Shown here: in pieces, positions 1-6,194 of the stretch
How positions within the stretch are numbered: the stretch's first letter is position 1
How the letters are laid out: every line of letters starts with the position of its first letter
The notes under the pieces: model-generated
The model's database searches: none
Seen by the model: only the letters and a program-made list of their open reading frames with translations
What the model was told of the DNA's origin: nothing
Made by a program: the position numbers and the translations under genes
Assembly (NCBI GenBank): GCA_013812995.1
Contig: JACCSL010000104.1
Location: 1 to 6,487, forward strand
Source of the DNA: Ardenticatenales bacterium
GTDB lineage: Bacteria > Chloroflexota > Anaerolineae > Ardenticatenales > Ardenticatenaceae
DNA: 6,487 nucleotides
Direction of reading: 5' to 3'

Positions 1-924
1 GTCGAGCATCCCGCGATAGTGGCGGACGAGCAGGGCCATGTTGGGGTGAGCTGGCTGGAGGCCGTCAGCCACGAGGAGAGCACGCTCTGGTACGCGCACT
101 CGTACGATGGCGGCGCGAGCTTTGCGCCCGGCATGCGCGTGAACAAGGCCAGCCACGTCGAAACAGCAATGGTAAGCCTGACCGCTGACGAGGCGGGGAA
201 TCCCATCATTGCCTGGCTCCAGGGGGGCGCGGTGCGCCTGGCCCGCTCCGAGAATCGCGGTCTCACCTTCCCCCTCAACGAGGTGGTGGATGCGGAGGTG
301 TGTGACTGCTGCCAGCCGCAGCCGCTCGTGGTAGGAGAGAAGATTTTCGTGGCGTATCGCAACCTGGAAAAGAGCAGCGAAGGGGATAAGCGCATCATCT
401 ATGTCGCGCGCTCGCTGGACGACGGCGCGAGCTTCGAGAAGCCCGTGCCGGTCAGCGATGCGGCCTGGTATTTCAATGCCTGCCCTATCTCCGGCCCGGC
501 GATGATATCAGACGGGACGCGCCTGTATGTGAGCTGGATGGATGGGCGGCACGACGAGACGGGCGATCTCAGCCGGGCGGATGTCTGGTTGGCAATCTCA
601 GAGGATGGGGGACAGAGCTTTTCCGCGAATGTGCGAGTAAATCCGGTCGAGGGGGATTATCACAACCTCCCCTCGTTGGCGCTGGGGCCGGGTGGGCGGC
701 TACACATCGCGTGGGAGGCGCGCGAAGCGGCACGCCAGGTGATTTACTACGCCTTTTCCGACGATGGCGGGCAGCGCTTCTCGACGCCGCGCATGGTCAC
801 GAGCAGTGAGGGTGCCACGCAGCGCGGGCCAAGCAACGCCTCGCTTGCCCTGGACGGAACGGGGCGTATCTATGTGGCGTGGGTGGATGGGCATGGAGCG
901 TATGTGGCGGTGTGGGAAGAATAA
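1..924 (+). CDS. BNR/Asp-box repeat protein, sialidase-like fold (5' end outside window)
   Basis: The frame is open from the first base, so the start lies upstream and the GTG at 19 is not taken as the start. The visible ~307 residues contain five Asp-box motifs of the form S-x-D-x-G-x-x-F, the turn signature of sialidase-type beta-propellers: SYDGGASF (100-123), SENRGLTF (247-270, degenerate), SLDDGASF (412-435), SEDGGQSF (598-621) and SDDGGQRF (757-780). Strands of the type 'IYVAWVDG' and 'LYVSWMDGR' lie between them. A CDCCQ motif (301-315) and a CP-x-x-GP motif (from 481) match a subgroup of BNR proteins usually annotated as sialidase or exo-alpha-sialidase family. The family fold is clear. 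True sialidase activity is not shown, because the arginine triad cannot be assigned by eye and the N-terminus, where a signal peptide would be, is missing. It is separated by 86 bp from nadE and need not belong to that transcript. Confidence 0.8.
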   Translation, partial: VEHPAIVADEQGHVGVSWLEAVSHEESTLWYAHSYDGGASFAPGMRVNKASHVETAMVSLTADEAGNPIIAWLQGGAVRLARSENRGLTFPLNEVVDAEVCDCCQPQPLVVGEKIFVAYRNLEKSSEGDKRIIYVARSLDDGASFEKPVPVSDAAWYFNACPISGPAMISDGTRLYVSWMDGRHDETGDLSRADVWLAISEDGGQSFSANVRVNPVEGDYHNLPSLALGPGGRLHIAWEAREAARQVIYYAFSDDGGQRFSTPRMVTSSEGATQRGPSNASLALDGTGRIYVAWVDGHGAYVAVWEE

Positions 925-959
925 CGGAAAGGCACCAAGTAGGTCCCTAAAAGGGGAAA

Positions 960-987
960 GGCAAAGGGCAAAAGGCAAAAGGCAAAA
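960..987. repeat. Short tandem heptamer repeat, unit GGCAAAA
   Basis: Three perfect GGCAAAA units (967-973, 974-980, 981-987) follow one imperfect unit, GGCAAAG (960-966). A weaker GGGGAAA lies before them (953-959). The repeat fills the gap between the BNR gene stop and the nadE ribosome binding site. A weak CCCT/AGGG inverted pair (945-955) lies just upstream but has no T tract, so I do not call a terminator. Such heptamer runs are prone to slippage and could change the length of the nadE leader; that effect is inference. Confidence 0.75.
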
Positions 988-996
988 GTAACGACC

Positions 997-1004
997 AGGA
1001 AGGA
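997..1004 (+). promoter_or_regulatory. Ribosome binding site of the NAD synthase gene
   Basis: The AGGAAGGA run is a double Shine-Dalgarno core. The second AGGA ends 6 nt before the ATG at 1011, which supports that start codon. Confidence 0.7.
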
Positions 1005-1010
1005 CAGGCG

Positions 1011-1988
1011 ATGAAGCATTACAGACACTTCGAAGACGCGGCGACGGTCCATGCGCTGGTGGAAGAGATTCAGGGGCGGCATGGCTGCTCCTATGAGCAG
1101 CTCGCGGAACGACTCATTGTTCAGCTCCGCGATTATTTCGATGGCTCGCACTACGCGGGCGGGCAACCGTCGCGCTTCCAGAATGTGGGCAGTGGGCAGG
1201 TGCGGCAGCGCTATCTGGTGGCGCTCTCGGGCGGCATTGATTCCACCGTGGTCACCTACCTCGCGGTGCGGGCGGTGGGGCGGGAGTCCGTGCTACCCAT
1301 CACGATGCCCGCGCGCCCCGACGACGAGAGCGTGGGACTGGCCGCGCTTGTACGCTACGATCTGGGCTTCTCGGAGCCTGGCGCGCCCTACATCATCGAC
1401 ATTGAACCAATTGTCCAGCAGCACATGCACGCCATGAGCACGCTGTCGGAGCCGCAGCTTCACCTGGGCAGGGAGCACGCTAGCCAGGCGCTGGAGCAGA
1501 AGATGCGGAGCGGCAACTTTGGCTCGCGCGTGCGCGTGGCGGTGCTCTCCGATCTCCAACGCGCCATTCGAGGACGTATCCTGGGTACGGTCAATCGCAC
1601 GGAGTATTGCCAGGGGTATGGCACCAAGTTTGGCACGCCGATCTCGTACGACTTCGGGGTGCTCAACGAGTTATACAAGGTGGATATCAACGAGCTGGCA
1701 CGGGTGCTGGCCGTGCCGGAGGCAGTGCGTGACGCGCTGCCCTCCACGGGCTATTTCGCAGGGCAGACGCACGAGGGGGAGCTGGGTGCGAGCATTGAGG
1801 AGCAGGACATCTTTGCCTACCTGCTCTTCGAGAAAAACATGGCCCCCGAGGAAATTGCCGCGACCTACGGGGCCAGCGCAGAATTTGCCAGAGTCATCCA
1901 ATACCGCTTTGATGTTTCAGAGCACAAGCGGCTGCTGAACGGACTCCAGCCGCAGGTCCGCCTCGCGTCTACCCCTTTGAGACTCTGA
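1011..1988 (+). CDS. nadE: NAD(+) synthase, stand-alone ammonia-type, divergent
   Basis: This 325-residue protein belongs to the N-type ATP pyrophosphatase superfamily. NAD synthase adenylates deamido-NAD with ATP and amidates it to NAD in the cytoplasm, the last step of NAD synthesis. The ATP-binding P-loop is SGGIDST (residues 73-79). A GTVNRTE segment (192-198) corresponds to the family's GTxNxxE, followed by YGTKFG (203-208), ELYK (220-223) and PSTGYFAGQTHEGELG (244-259), which aligns with PSxxLxxGQTDExELG. The C-terminus keeps the SEHKR element (303-307). No nitrilase-type glutaminase domain is present, so free ammonia or a separate glutaminase is the expected nitrogen donor. Oddities are the loss of the usual GDGGAD-like segment, replaced here by GTPISYD, and GQTDE changed to GQTHE. 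These mark a divergent clade and leave room for altered substrate preference (for example NaMN). The ATG at 1011 is supported by a strong ribosome binding site. It heads a four-gene cluster. Confidence 0.88.
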   Translation: MKHYRHFEDAATVHALVEEIQGRHGCSYEQLAERLIVQLRDYFDGSHYAGGQPSRFQNVGSGQVRQRYLVALSGGIDSTVVTYLAVRAVGRESVLPITMPARPDDESVGLAALVRYDLGFSEPGAPYIIDIEPIVQQHMHAMSTLSEPQLHLGREHASQALEQKMRSGNFGSRVRVAVLSDLQRAIRGRILGTVNRTEYCQGYGTKFGTPISYDFGVLNELYKVDINELARVLAVPEAVRDALPSTGYFAGQTHEGELGASIEEQDIFAYLLFEKNMAPEEIAATYGASAEFARVIQYRFDVSEHKRLLNGLQPQVRLASTPLRL

Positions 1989-1993
1989 GAGGA
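1987..1993 (+). promoter_or_regulatory. Ribosome binding site of the GNAT gene, overlapping the nadE stop
   Basis: GAGAGGA shares two bases with the nadE TGA stop (1986-1988) and sits 3 nt before the ATG at 1997. Such overlap points to translational coupling of the two genes. Confidence 0.55.
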
Positions 1994-1996
1994 ACC

Positions 1997-2896
1997 ATGC
2001 AATTTACCCAACGCGGCTACCGTGGCCCCGACGATCTCGCGCGCATCAGTGAGCTGGTACGCGCCTACCCCCAGGACAACCCGCATGTGGTCGATCTACC
2101 CTATCGGCTGGCTTCCTGGTCCCTGGATACGCCGGAGAATACGGCGCTGTGGGAAGACGAGTCCGGCCAACTGATGGGTTTCGCCATCGTGCAGAAACCG
2201 TGGTTCTCGCTGGATTACCTCGTTCACCCGGCGGCGCGCCCGCTGGGGCTGGAGCTGGAAATCCTGGCCTGGGGCAAGGCGCACGGCCAGGCCATCGCCG
2301 ACGAGCAGGGCCGGAAGTATCCGCTGTACATCGGGGTGCGCGAGGATCGCCCGGAGCGAGCCGCCATGCTGGAGGCAGAGGGGTTTCAGCGCGATGACTG
2401 GGGCTATGTTCACCTAGCCTGCTCGCTCGTAGAGCCTCTTCCCGAACCCACCGTCCCCGAGGGTTATGGGTTGCGGGTGCTTGAGGGCGCGGGTGAGGTG
2501 GAGGGCTATGTGGCACTACATCGCGCCTCCTTCGGCACCAACAACATGACCATCGAGTGGCGCCAGCGTCTGTTGCAACTGGCAGACTATCAGCCGGAGC
2601 TGGATGTGGTCGCGGTAGCCCCGGATGGGCAGTTGGTCGCCTTCTGCGTGGGCTGGCTTCACCCGGATGGCACCCAGGCACAGGTGGAGCCACTGGGGGT
2701 TCACCCGGACTTTCAGACGCTGGGGTTGGGACGCGCGGTTTTGCTGGAGGGGCTGCGGCGGATGCAGGAGCACGGGGCAAAAAGCGCGCTCGTGAACACC
2801 TCGAACGGCAATGACCCCGCCCGTCACCTCTACGAATCGGTGGGCTTCAAACCCCACTTCGAGACGGTTGCCTACGGGCAGTTTTTCACCCCTTGA
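1997..2896 (+). CDS. GNAT-family N-acetyltransferase, two tandem GNAT domains
   Basis: This 299-residue cytoplasmic protein probably transfers an acetyl group from acetyl-CoA to an amine; the substrate cannot be told. The C-terminal domain (about 155-299) has a clear motif A: 'EPLGVHPDFQTLGLGRAVL' (231-249), in which QTLGLG (240-245) is the Q/RxxGxG/A loop that binds the CoA pyrophosphate. It is followed by an 'NTSNGNDPARHLYESVGF' segment (267-284), the usual N-xxA-xxLYExxGF motif B. The N-terminal half (1-145) has GNAT-like strand and helix spacing ('LMGFAIVQ', 'RAAMLEAEGF') but no recognisable pyrophosphate loop, so it is likely a degenerate, non-catalytic copy. The two-domain layout resembles mycothiol synthase MshD and Eis-like proteins in architecture only. 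It starts 8 bp after nadE, in the same probable operon. Confidence 0.85.
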   Translation: MQFTQRGYRGPDDLARISELVRAYPQDNPHVVDLPYRLASWSLDTPENTALWEDESGQLMGFAIVQKPWFSLDYLVHPAARPLGLELEILAWGKAHGQAIADEQGRKYPLYIGVREDRPERAAMLEAEGFQRDDWGYVHLACSLVEPLPEPTVPEGYGLRVLEGAGEVEGYVALHRASFGTNNMTIEWRQRLLQLADYQPELDVVAVAPDGQLVAFCVGWLHPDGTQAQVEPLGVHPDFQTLGLGRAVLLEGLRRMQEHGAKSALVNTSNGNDPARHLYESVGFKPHFETVAYGQFFTP

Positions 2897-2897
2897 C

Positions 2898-2901
2898 GGA
2901 G
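2898..2901 (+). promoter_or_regulatory. Ribosome binding site deciding the membrane-protein start
   Basis: GGAG lies 9 nt before the ATG at 2911, favouring that start over the in-frame TTG at 2893, which overlaps the upstream TGA stop as TTGA. Confidence 0.5.
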
Positions 2902-2910
2902 AAACAATTG

Positions 2911-3306
2911 ATGACCTCTTCTCTCATCCCGCGCGGCTTCCAGCTCGCGGGGCTCATGAATATTCTGGGCATTCCCTTCTTCTCGCTGGGGTTCACGAAC
3001 CGCTACCTGACCGAGCTGTATCCCGAGGTGTTCTCTACGTTTGGGCTGATCGTGATTATCCTCTGGGGGTTGGCCTACATCGCCGTGGCGCAGAGCTACC
3101 TACAGGTTCGCACCCTGATCGCGGTTTTCGCCATCGAGAAGCTCGTCTATGTGATCTCCTGGGTGTTCTGGCTGATGGCGCACGGGGCCGAGCTCCCGAC
3201 CATCATGGCAAACTCCCCGATCACCGGCATGTTTTATGTCATCTATGGTCTCAACGATCTGCTCTTTGGGCTCTTCTTCGCGTGGGTCGCGTGGCGACAG
3301 CGATGA
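2911..3306 (+). CDS. Small four-helix integral membrane protein, function unknown
   Basis: I do not recognise a named family. The 131-residue product is dominated by four hydrophobic segments at about residues 8-28, 42-62, 68-90 and 103-127, with short polar loops and an arginine-ended tail (WRQR). This predicts a compact inner-membrane bundle. One conspicuous loop, 'FTNRYLTELYPE' (28-39), lies after helix 1. No enzyme motif, binding cysteine pair or signal-peptide cleavage site is seen. The ATG at 2911 has a Shine-Dalgarno sequence; the TTG at 2893 would add six residues. Its last bases overlap the next gene in an ATGA junction (3303-3306), so it is probably co-expressed with the hydrolase. 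Residue composition and codon use look native to the cluster. Confidence 0.75.
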   Translation: MTSSLIPRGFQLAGLMNILGIPFFSLGFTNRYLTELYPEVFSTFGLIVIILWGLAYIAVAQSYLQVRTLIAVFAIEKLVYVISWVFWLMAHGAELPTIMANSPITGMFYVIYGLNDLLFGLFFAWVAWRQR

Positions 3307-4076
3307 CCTTAACCCTGGCTTATGGCGCGGACCCGTTTCAATTTGGGGAACTACGGTTACCCGCAGGTGCTGGGCCGCATCCCGTGGTAATCGTGATTCA
3401 CGGGGGCTTCTGGCGGGCGCGGTACGACCTGACGCACATCCGCCCGCTCTGCGAGGCGCTCACGGCAGCGGGCGTGGCAACGTGGAGCATCGAGTATCGC
3501 CGCATTGGCAATCCGGGCGGCGGCTGGCCGGGAACCTTGCTGGACGTAGCGCAGGCCGCCAGCCACCTGCGTACGCTTGCCCTTGACTATCCGCTCGACC
3601 TGGCGCGCGTGGTGGCGATGGGCCACTCGGCGGGCGGGCACCTGGCGCTCTGGCTCGCGGGGGCCGCGCGTGTCCCGGCGGGCGACCCGCTGCATGTCGT
3701 AGAGCCTTTGCCGATACACGCTGCTATCTCGCTGGCGGGGGTCGCGGACCTGCGCCGCGCGTGGGAGCTACGCCTGAGCAATAATGTCGTTGAGGACTTT
3801 CTCGGCGGCGCGCCCGCGCAGGTGCCCGAGCGCTACGACAGTAGCTCCCCCATCGAGCTGCTACCGCTGGGGGCCAAACAGGTGCTCATTCATGGCGTCG
3901 AGGATGATATCGTGCCCATCGAGATCAGCCGCCGCTACCACGAGGCCGCCACGCGGCTGGGCGACGAGGTTGCGCTGCACGAGTTGCCGCGCCTGGGGCA
4001 CTTCGAGCCCATCGAGCCGGGCTCCGCCGCCTGGCCCGCCGTGCGCGACGCGGTGCTAGGGTTGGTTGGCGGTTAA
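3303..4076 (+). CDS. Alpha/beta hydrolase, esterase / arylformamidase-like
   Basis: The 257-residue protein has the full alpha/beta-hydrolase signature. HGGFW (33-37) is the oxyanion-hole loop seen in hormone-sensitive-lipase and arylformamidase relatives. GHSAGG (107-112) is the nucleophile elbow with Ser109. 'HGVEDDIVP' (197-205) supplies the acid, probably Asp201, and 'LGHFE' (231-235) the catalytic His233. No signal peptide is present, so it should act in the cytoplasm. Substrate is unknown; HGG(F/Y)W proteins include kynurenine formamidases as well as carboxylesterases and S9-like peptidases. The frame is open upstream to 2811, but that part overlaps two other genes and lacks family features. 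The ATG at 3303 overlaps the previous stop (ATGA), giving the expected length and suggesting translational coupling, since no clear ribosome binding site precedes it. It is the last gene of the cluster, 12 bp from a convergent gene. Confidence 0.85.
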   Translation: MTLTLAYGADPFQFGELRLPAGAGPHPVVIVIHGGFWRARYDLTHIRPLCEALTAAGVATWSIEYRRIGNPGGGWPGTLLDVAQAASHLRTLALDYPLDLARVVAMGHSAGGHLALWLAGAARVPAGDPLHVVEPLPIHAAISLAGVADLRRAWELRLSNNVVEDFLGGAPAQVPERYDSSSPIELLPLGAKQVLIHGVEDDIVPIEISRRYHEAATRLGDEVALHELPRLGHFEPIEPGSAAWPAVRDAVLGLVGG

Positions 4077-4088
4077 ATGGCACGACTG

Positions 4089-5996
4089 TTATTTGATCTC
4101 GATTCCTGCGACAAGTTCGACAAACTCCCTGCGCTCGGGCGTCAGCCAGCGGCTCCCCGCGCGGTCGTAGAGTACTAGAATCAACTGGTAGCGACCAGGG
4201 GGGAGCGCGGACGGCAGGTCAAGCTGGTAGCGATCCAGCAGTTCCTCGCCCGCCCGCCACTGGGAGGAAGGATAGAAATCGTTGTAGGCGATGTGATCCG
4301 CCTGGGCATAGAGCTGTCCATCCGCCCCGATGAGCTGCACCGAGGCAAAGAAATCCTCGTCCATCTCAGCCAGCGCGCGCCAAAAGAGCGTGAGGTGCAA
4401 GGGTTGTCCGCGATTCACGGTAGCTCCTGGCTCCAGCGTATAGCCGCGCAGCGCGACGCGCCCCGGCCACTCGTGGGCCAGCGGCATCTGCGGGGTCGGG
4501 TCCGTGTCGAAGGTGACGCCCGCCTGCGGCATCTCGAAGAGCAGCAGGTCGATCTCGCCAAACTCCCCGAAAACGATGTGGCGCAGCGTGTGCCCCACGA
4601 GTTGATCCAGGACCATCCCCGCTGGGTCCGCGAGTTCCCGCTGCCAGAGCACCAGCCAGAGCCGCCGATGCTGCGCGGCTGCCTCGTTAAGCGTCGCGAG
4701 GTCGCGGTAGTTCAGCGGGTCGTCCACATTGTGGATGATATTGTCGGGCATGGGGTAGAGCGCAAAAGTCTCGCCTAGGAAGTAGCGCAGGATGGGATGG
4801 AAGTGACCGCCCACCAGCACGATGCCATCCTGCGCCGGGTCGCCATGTTCCTGAATGTAGCCGCTCACCGCGCGGAAGTCGGGTCGGAAGAAGGCGGGGT
4901 CATAGAACTGGTTGTAACCGCCCAGCCCCATGTAGCCGAATAACAAAAGCAGCAAGAGACCATACGCTGCCCCGACCGGCCGCCAGCGCTTCCAGAGCGC
5001 GTGCCAGCTCATGGCGAAGAGCAGGAAGAAGAAAGGCAGCGCCGCGATGGTGTAGCGCGAGGTGTAGCGCGTGCGTTCCAGCGACGCCAGCAGGATGCCA
5101 ACGACGGGGGCCAGGGCCCCTGTCAGCGCAAAGCGCCAGGGCCATTCGAGGCGCTGCCAGAGCGCGACCAGGAGTGCCAGCACCGCCAGAGCAAGGAAGA
5201 GCAACGCCCCCTGCCACAGTGTCGGGCTGGCCTCGCCCACGGAGAAGGCTTGCACCATCTGCCAGAGCAGCGTCGGAAGCGGCACGGTGCCGCGAAAGTA
5301 GAGCGCCGTCGAGATAGCCGTCTGCCGCGCGGCCCAGAACCAGGGCGCGGTGAGTAGCAGGGAGATCCCATTGGCGAGTAGCCAGGGACGAATCGTTTCC
5401 CAGGGGCCGCGCCGGAGAAGAAAAATCCCCAGCAGGAGCAGGTTCAGGGCGAGCAGGGTGAAGGCGCTGTAGATGTGCGCGAGGAGCGTCAGTGCCTGGA
5501 CGATGCCCAGCGCCAGTGTTTCTTTCCACGACAGGCCGCGTGGCACCCGCTGCAACAGCAGCGCCGAGGCCAGCATCAGCGCGCTGAGCCAGCCATAGGT
5601 GCGCACCTCCTGGGCATAGTAGATGTGCATCGGACTGAGCGTTAGACCAAGCGCGGCCAGCAAGCCCACGCGCGGCCCGCCTAGCTCCCGCCCCAGCCGA
5701 TAGCAGAGCCCCACCGCCAGCACCGAGCCCATCACCGAGAGGTAGCGCAGCACGTAGGGCGACTCCCCCGCCAGCCGCATCCACCCCGACACGAGCAGAT
5801 AGTGAAAAGGGATCGGGCTGACGACCTGGAGCGCCGCCAGTTGCTCCCCCAGTGGCATCTTGGCGAAGTAGACCGTAAAGCCCTCATCGTACCAGAAGCT
5901 CTGCGCCGTCAGCCGAAAGAGGCGCAGCGCAAAGGCGAGGAGGAGAACAGCAGCAGGGAACAGGGAGCGGTTAGAGCGGTTAGAGCGTTGGAGCAT
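4089..5996 (-). CDS. ArnT/PMT-like (GT39/GT83-type) membrane glycosyltransferase
   Basis: With the chosen start the protein has 635 residues. Helix 1 (about 11-29) is followed by a first loop with WYDEG (35-39), whose Asp-Glu pair corresponds to the catalytic acidic residues of GT-C enzymes of the PMT/ArnT superfamily. 'SPMHIYYAQEVRTYGWL' (121-137) is the other family hallmark. About eleven membrane helices extend to residue 360. The remaining ~275 residues are non-membrane and end in a beta-rich domain ('GRVALRGYTLEPG', 'LPPGRYQLILVLYDR') presumably outside the membrane. Such enzymes move a sugar from a polyprenyl-phosphate donor to protein, lipid or glycan at the outer face of the membrane; donor and acceptor here are unknown. 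The start is uncertain: the frame runs open to a GTG at 6167, but those 57 codons come from a repeat element, so the ATG at 5996 is preferred although no Shine-Dalgarno sequence precedes it. Confidence 0.87.
   Translation of the reverse strand: MLQRSNRSNRSLFPAAVLLLAFALRLFRLTAQSFWYDEGFTVYFAKMPLGEQLAALQVVSPIPFHYLLVSGWMRLAGESPYVLRYLSVMGSVLAVGLCYRLGRELGGPRVGLLAALGLTLSPMHIYYAQEVRTYGWLSALMLASALLLQRVPRGLSWKETLALGIVQALTLLAHIYSAFTLLALNLLLLGIFLLRRGPWETIRPWLLANGISLLLTAPWFWAARQTAISTALYFRGTVPLPTLLWQMVQAFSVGEASPTLWQGALLFLALAVLALLVALWQRLEWPWRFALTGALAPVVGILLASLERTRYTSRYTIAALPFFFLLFAMSWHALWKRWRPVGAAYGLLLLLLFGYMGLGGYNQFYDPAFFRPDFRAVSGYIQEHGDPAQDGIVLVGGHFHPILRYFLGETFALYPMPDNIIHNVDDPLNYRDLATLNEAAAQHRRLWLVLWQRELADPAGMVLDQLVGHTLRHIVFGEFGEIDLLLFEMPQAGVTFDTDPTPQMPLAHEWPGRVALRGYTLEPGATVNRGQPLHLTLFWRALAEMDEDFFASVQLIGADGQLYAQADHIAYNDFYPSSQWRAGEELLDRYQLDLPSALPPGRYQLILVLYDRAGSRWLTPERREFVELVAGIEIK
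5965..5989. repeat. Nonamer tandem repeat at the 5' end of the glycosyltransferase gene
   Basis: Two perfect GAGCGGTTA units (5965-5973, 5974-5982) are followed by a partial third, GAGCG-TT (5983-5989). Read on the - strand they encode the repeating Arg-Ser-Asn of 'QRSNRSNRSLF' at residues 3-13, just before the first membrane helix. Copy-number change would add or remove three residues in the positively charged N-terminal tail without shifting the frame. Confidence 0.7.
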
Positions 5997-6001
5997 GGAG
6001 A

Positions 6002-6193
6002 GATTCAGCCTGGTTCTGCTAGAATTTGTGGTTGAGTCATGGCTCTGCGTGGCGGCCCTCACCCCCACGTCGCTTCGCTCCGTGTCCCCTCTCCCGAAAT
6101 CGGGAGCGGGGCGGCCGAAGGCCGGGGAGAGGGCTCCGCTAGCACGCTTCCCAATCTTCCATACCACAAATTCCGTCAGAAGCAGGATTCAGC
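6002..6193. mobile_element. MITE-like non-autonomous element with terminal inverted repeats and target-site duplication
   Basis: The left arm at 6009-6032 (CCTGGTTCTGCTAGAATTTG, continuing GTGGT) and the reverse complement of the right arm at 6163-6186 match at 20 of 24 positions, including an unbroken 11-nt core GAATTTGTGGT. Exactly outside the arms lies a direct repeat, ATTCAG at 6003-6008 and 6187-6192. It can be extended to GATTCAGC (6002-6009 and 6186-6193) if it shares one base with each arm. An imperfect inverted repeat bounded by an exact 6-8 bp direct repeat is the structure left by transposition of a small element. The element is about 178 bp, holds no transposase gene and contains a palindromic repeat (6055-6134). 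I cannot assign it to an insertion-sequence family. It lies 6 bp upstream of the glycosyltransferase ATG. Confidence 0.65.
6055..6134. repeat. Palindromic GC-rich intergenic repeat, copy 1 (80 bp)
   Basis: The unit starts with GCCCTCACCCCC and ends with GAGAGGGC, so its ends are complementary (GCCCTC/GAGGGC). Inside are a CTCCCGA-AA-TCGGGAG hairpin (6091-6106), extended by CCCC/GGGG after one mismatch, and a GGCC-GAA-GGCC hairpin (6113-6123). A further arm, ACGTCGCTTCGCTCCGT (6067-6083), sits on the left. Elements of this type are dispersed in many copies in several GC-rich bacterial genomes, including Chloroflexota (family knowledge, not tested here). It could fold into a multi-arm RNA in the leader of the glycosyltransferase gene. 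Confidence 0.75.
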
Positions 6194-6194
6194 T

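Noticed and set aside
945..956. Terminator after the BNR gene (CCCT/AGGG pair)
   Set aside because: The stem has only 4 bp and no T run follows.
2046..2780. 244-codon open frame on the - strand opposite the GNAT gene
   Set aside because: Its translation is rich in Pro, Ala and Arg with no domain pattern, as expected of the antisense of a GC-rich gene, while the + strand carries clear GNAT motifs.
2893..2910. TTG start for the membrane protein, overlapping the GNAT stop as TTGA
   Set aside because: Possible, but the ATG at 2911 has GGAG at 9 nt and needs no rare start codon.
2811..3302. Upstream extension of the alpha/beta hydrolase frame (fusion protein of 421 residues)
   Set aside because: The extra 164 residues overlap the GNAT and membrane-protein genes and show no family resemblance; the ATG at 3303 gives a complete hydrolase of usual size.
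3303..4076. Naming the hydrolase kynurenine formamidase (kynB)
   Set aside because: The HGGFW and GHSAGG motifs are shared by many esterases and peptidases, and no other kynurenine-route gene is in the window.
4900..5784. 294-codon open frame on the - strand inside the glycosyltransferase gene in another frame
   Set aside because: It is an Ala/Gly/Arg-rich low-complexity translation, fully overlapped by the membrane glycosyltransferase with its recognisable motifs.
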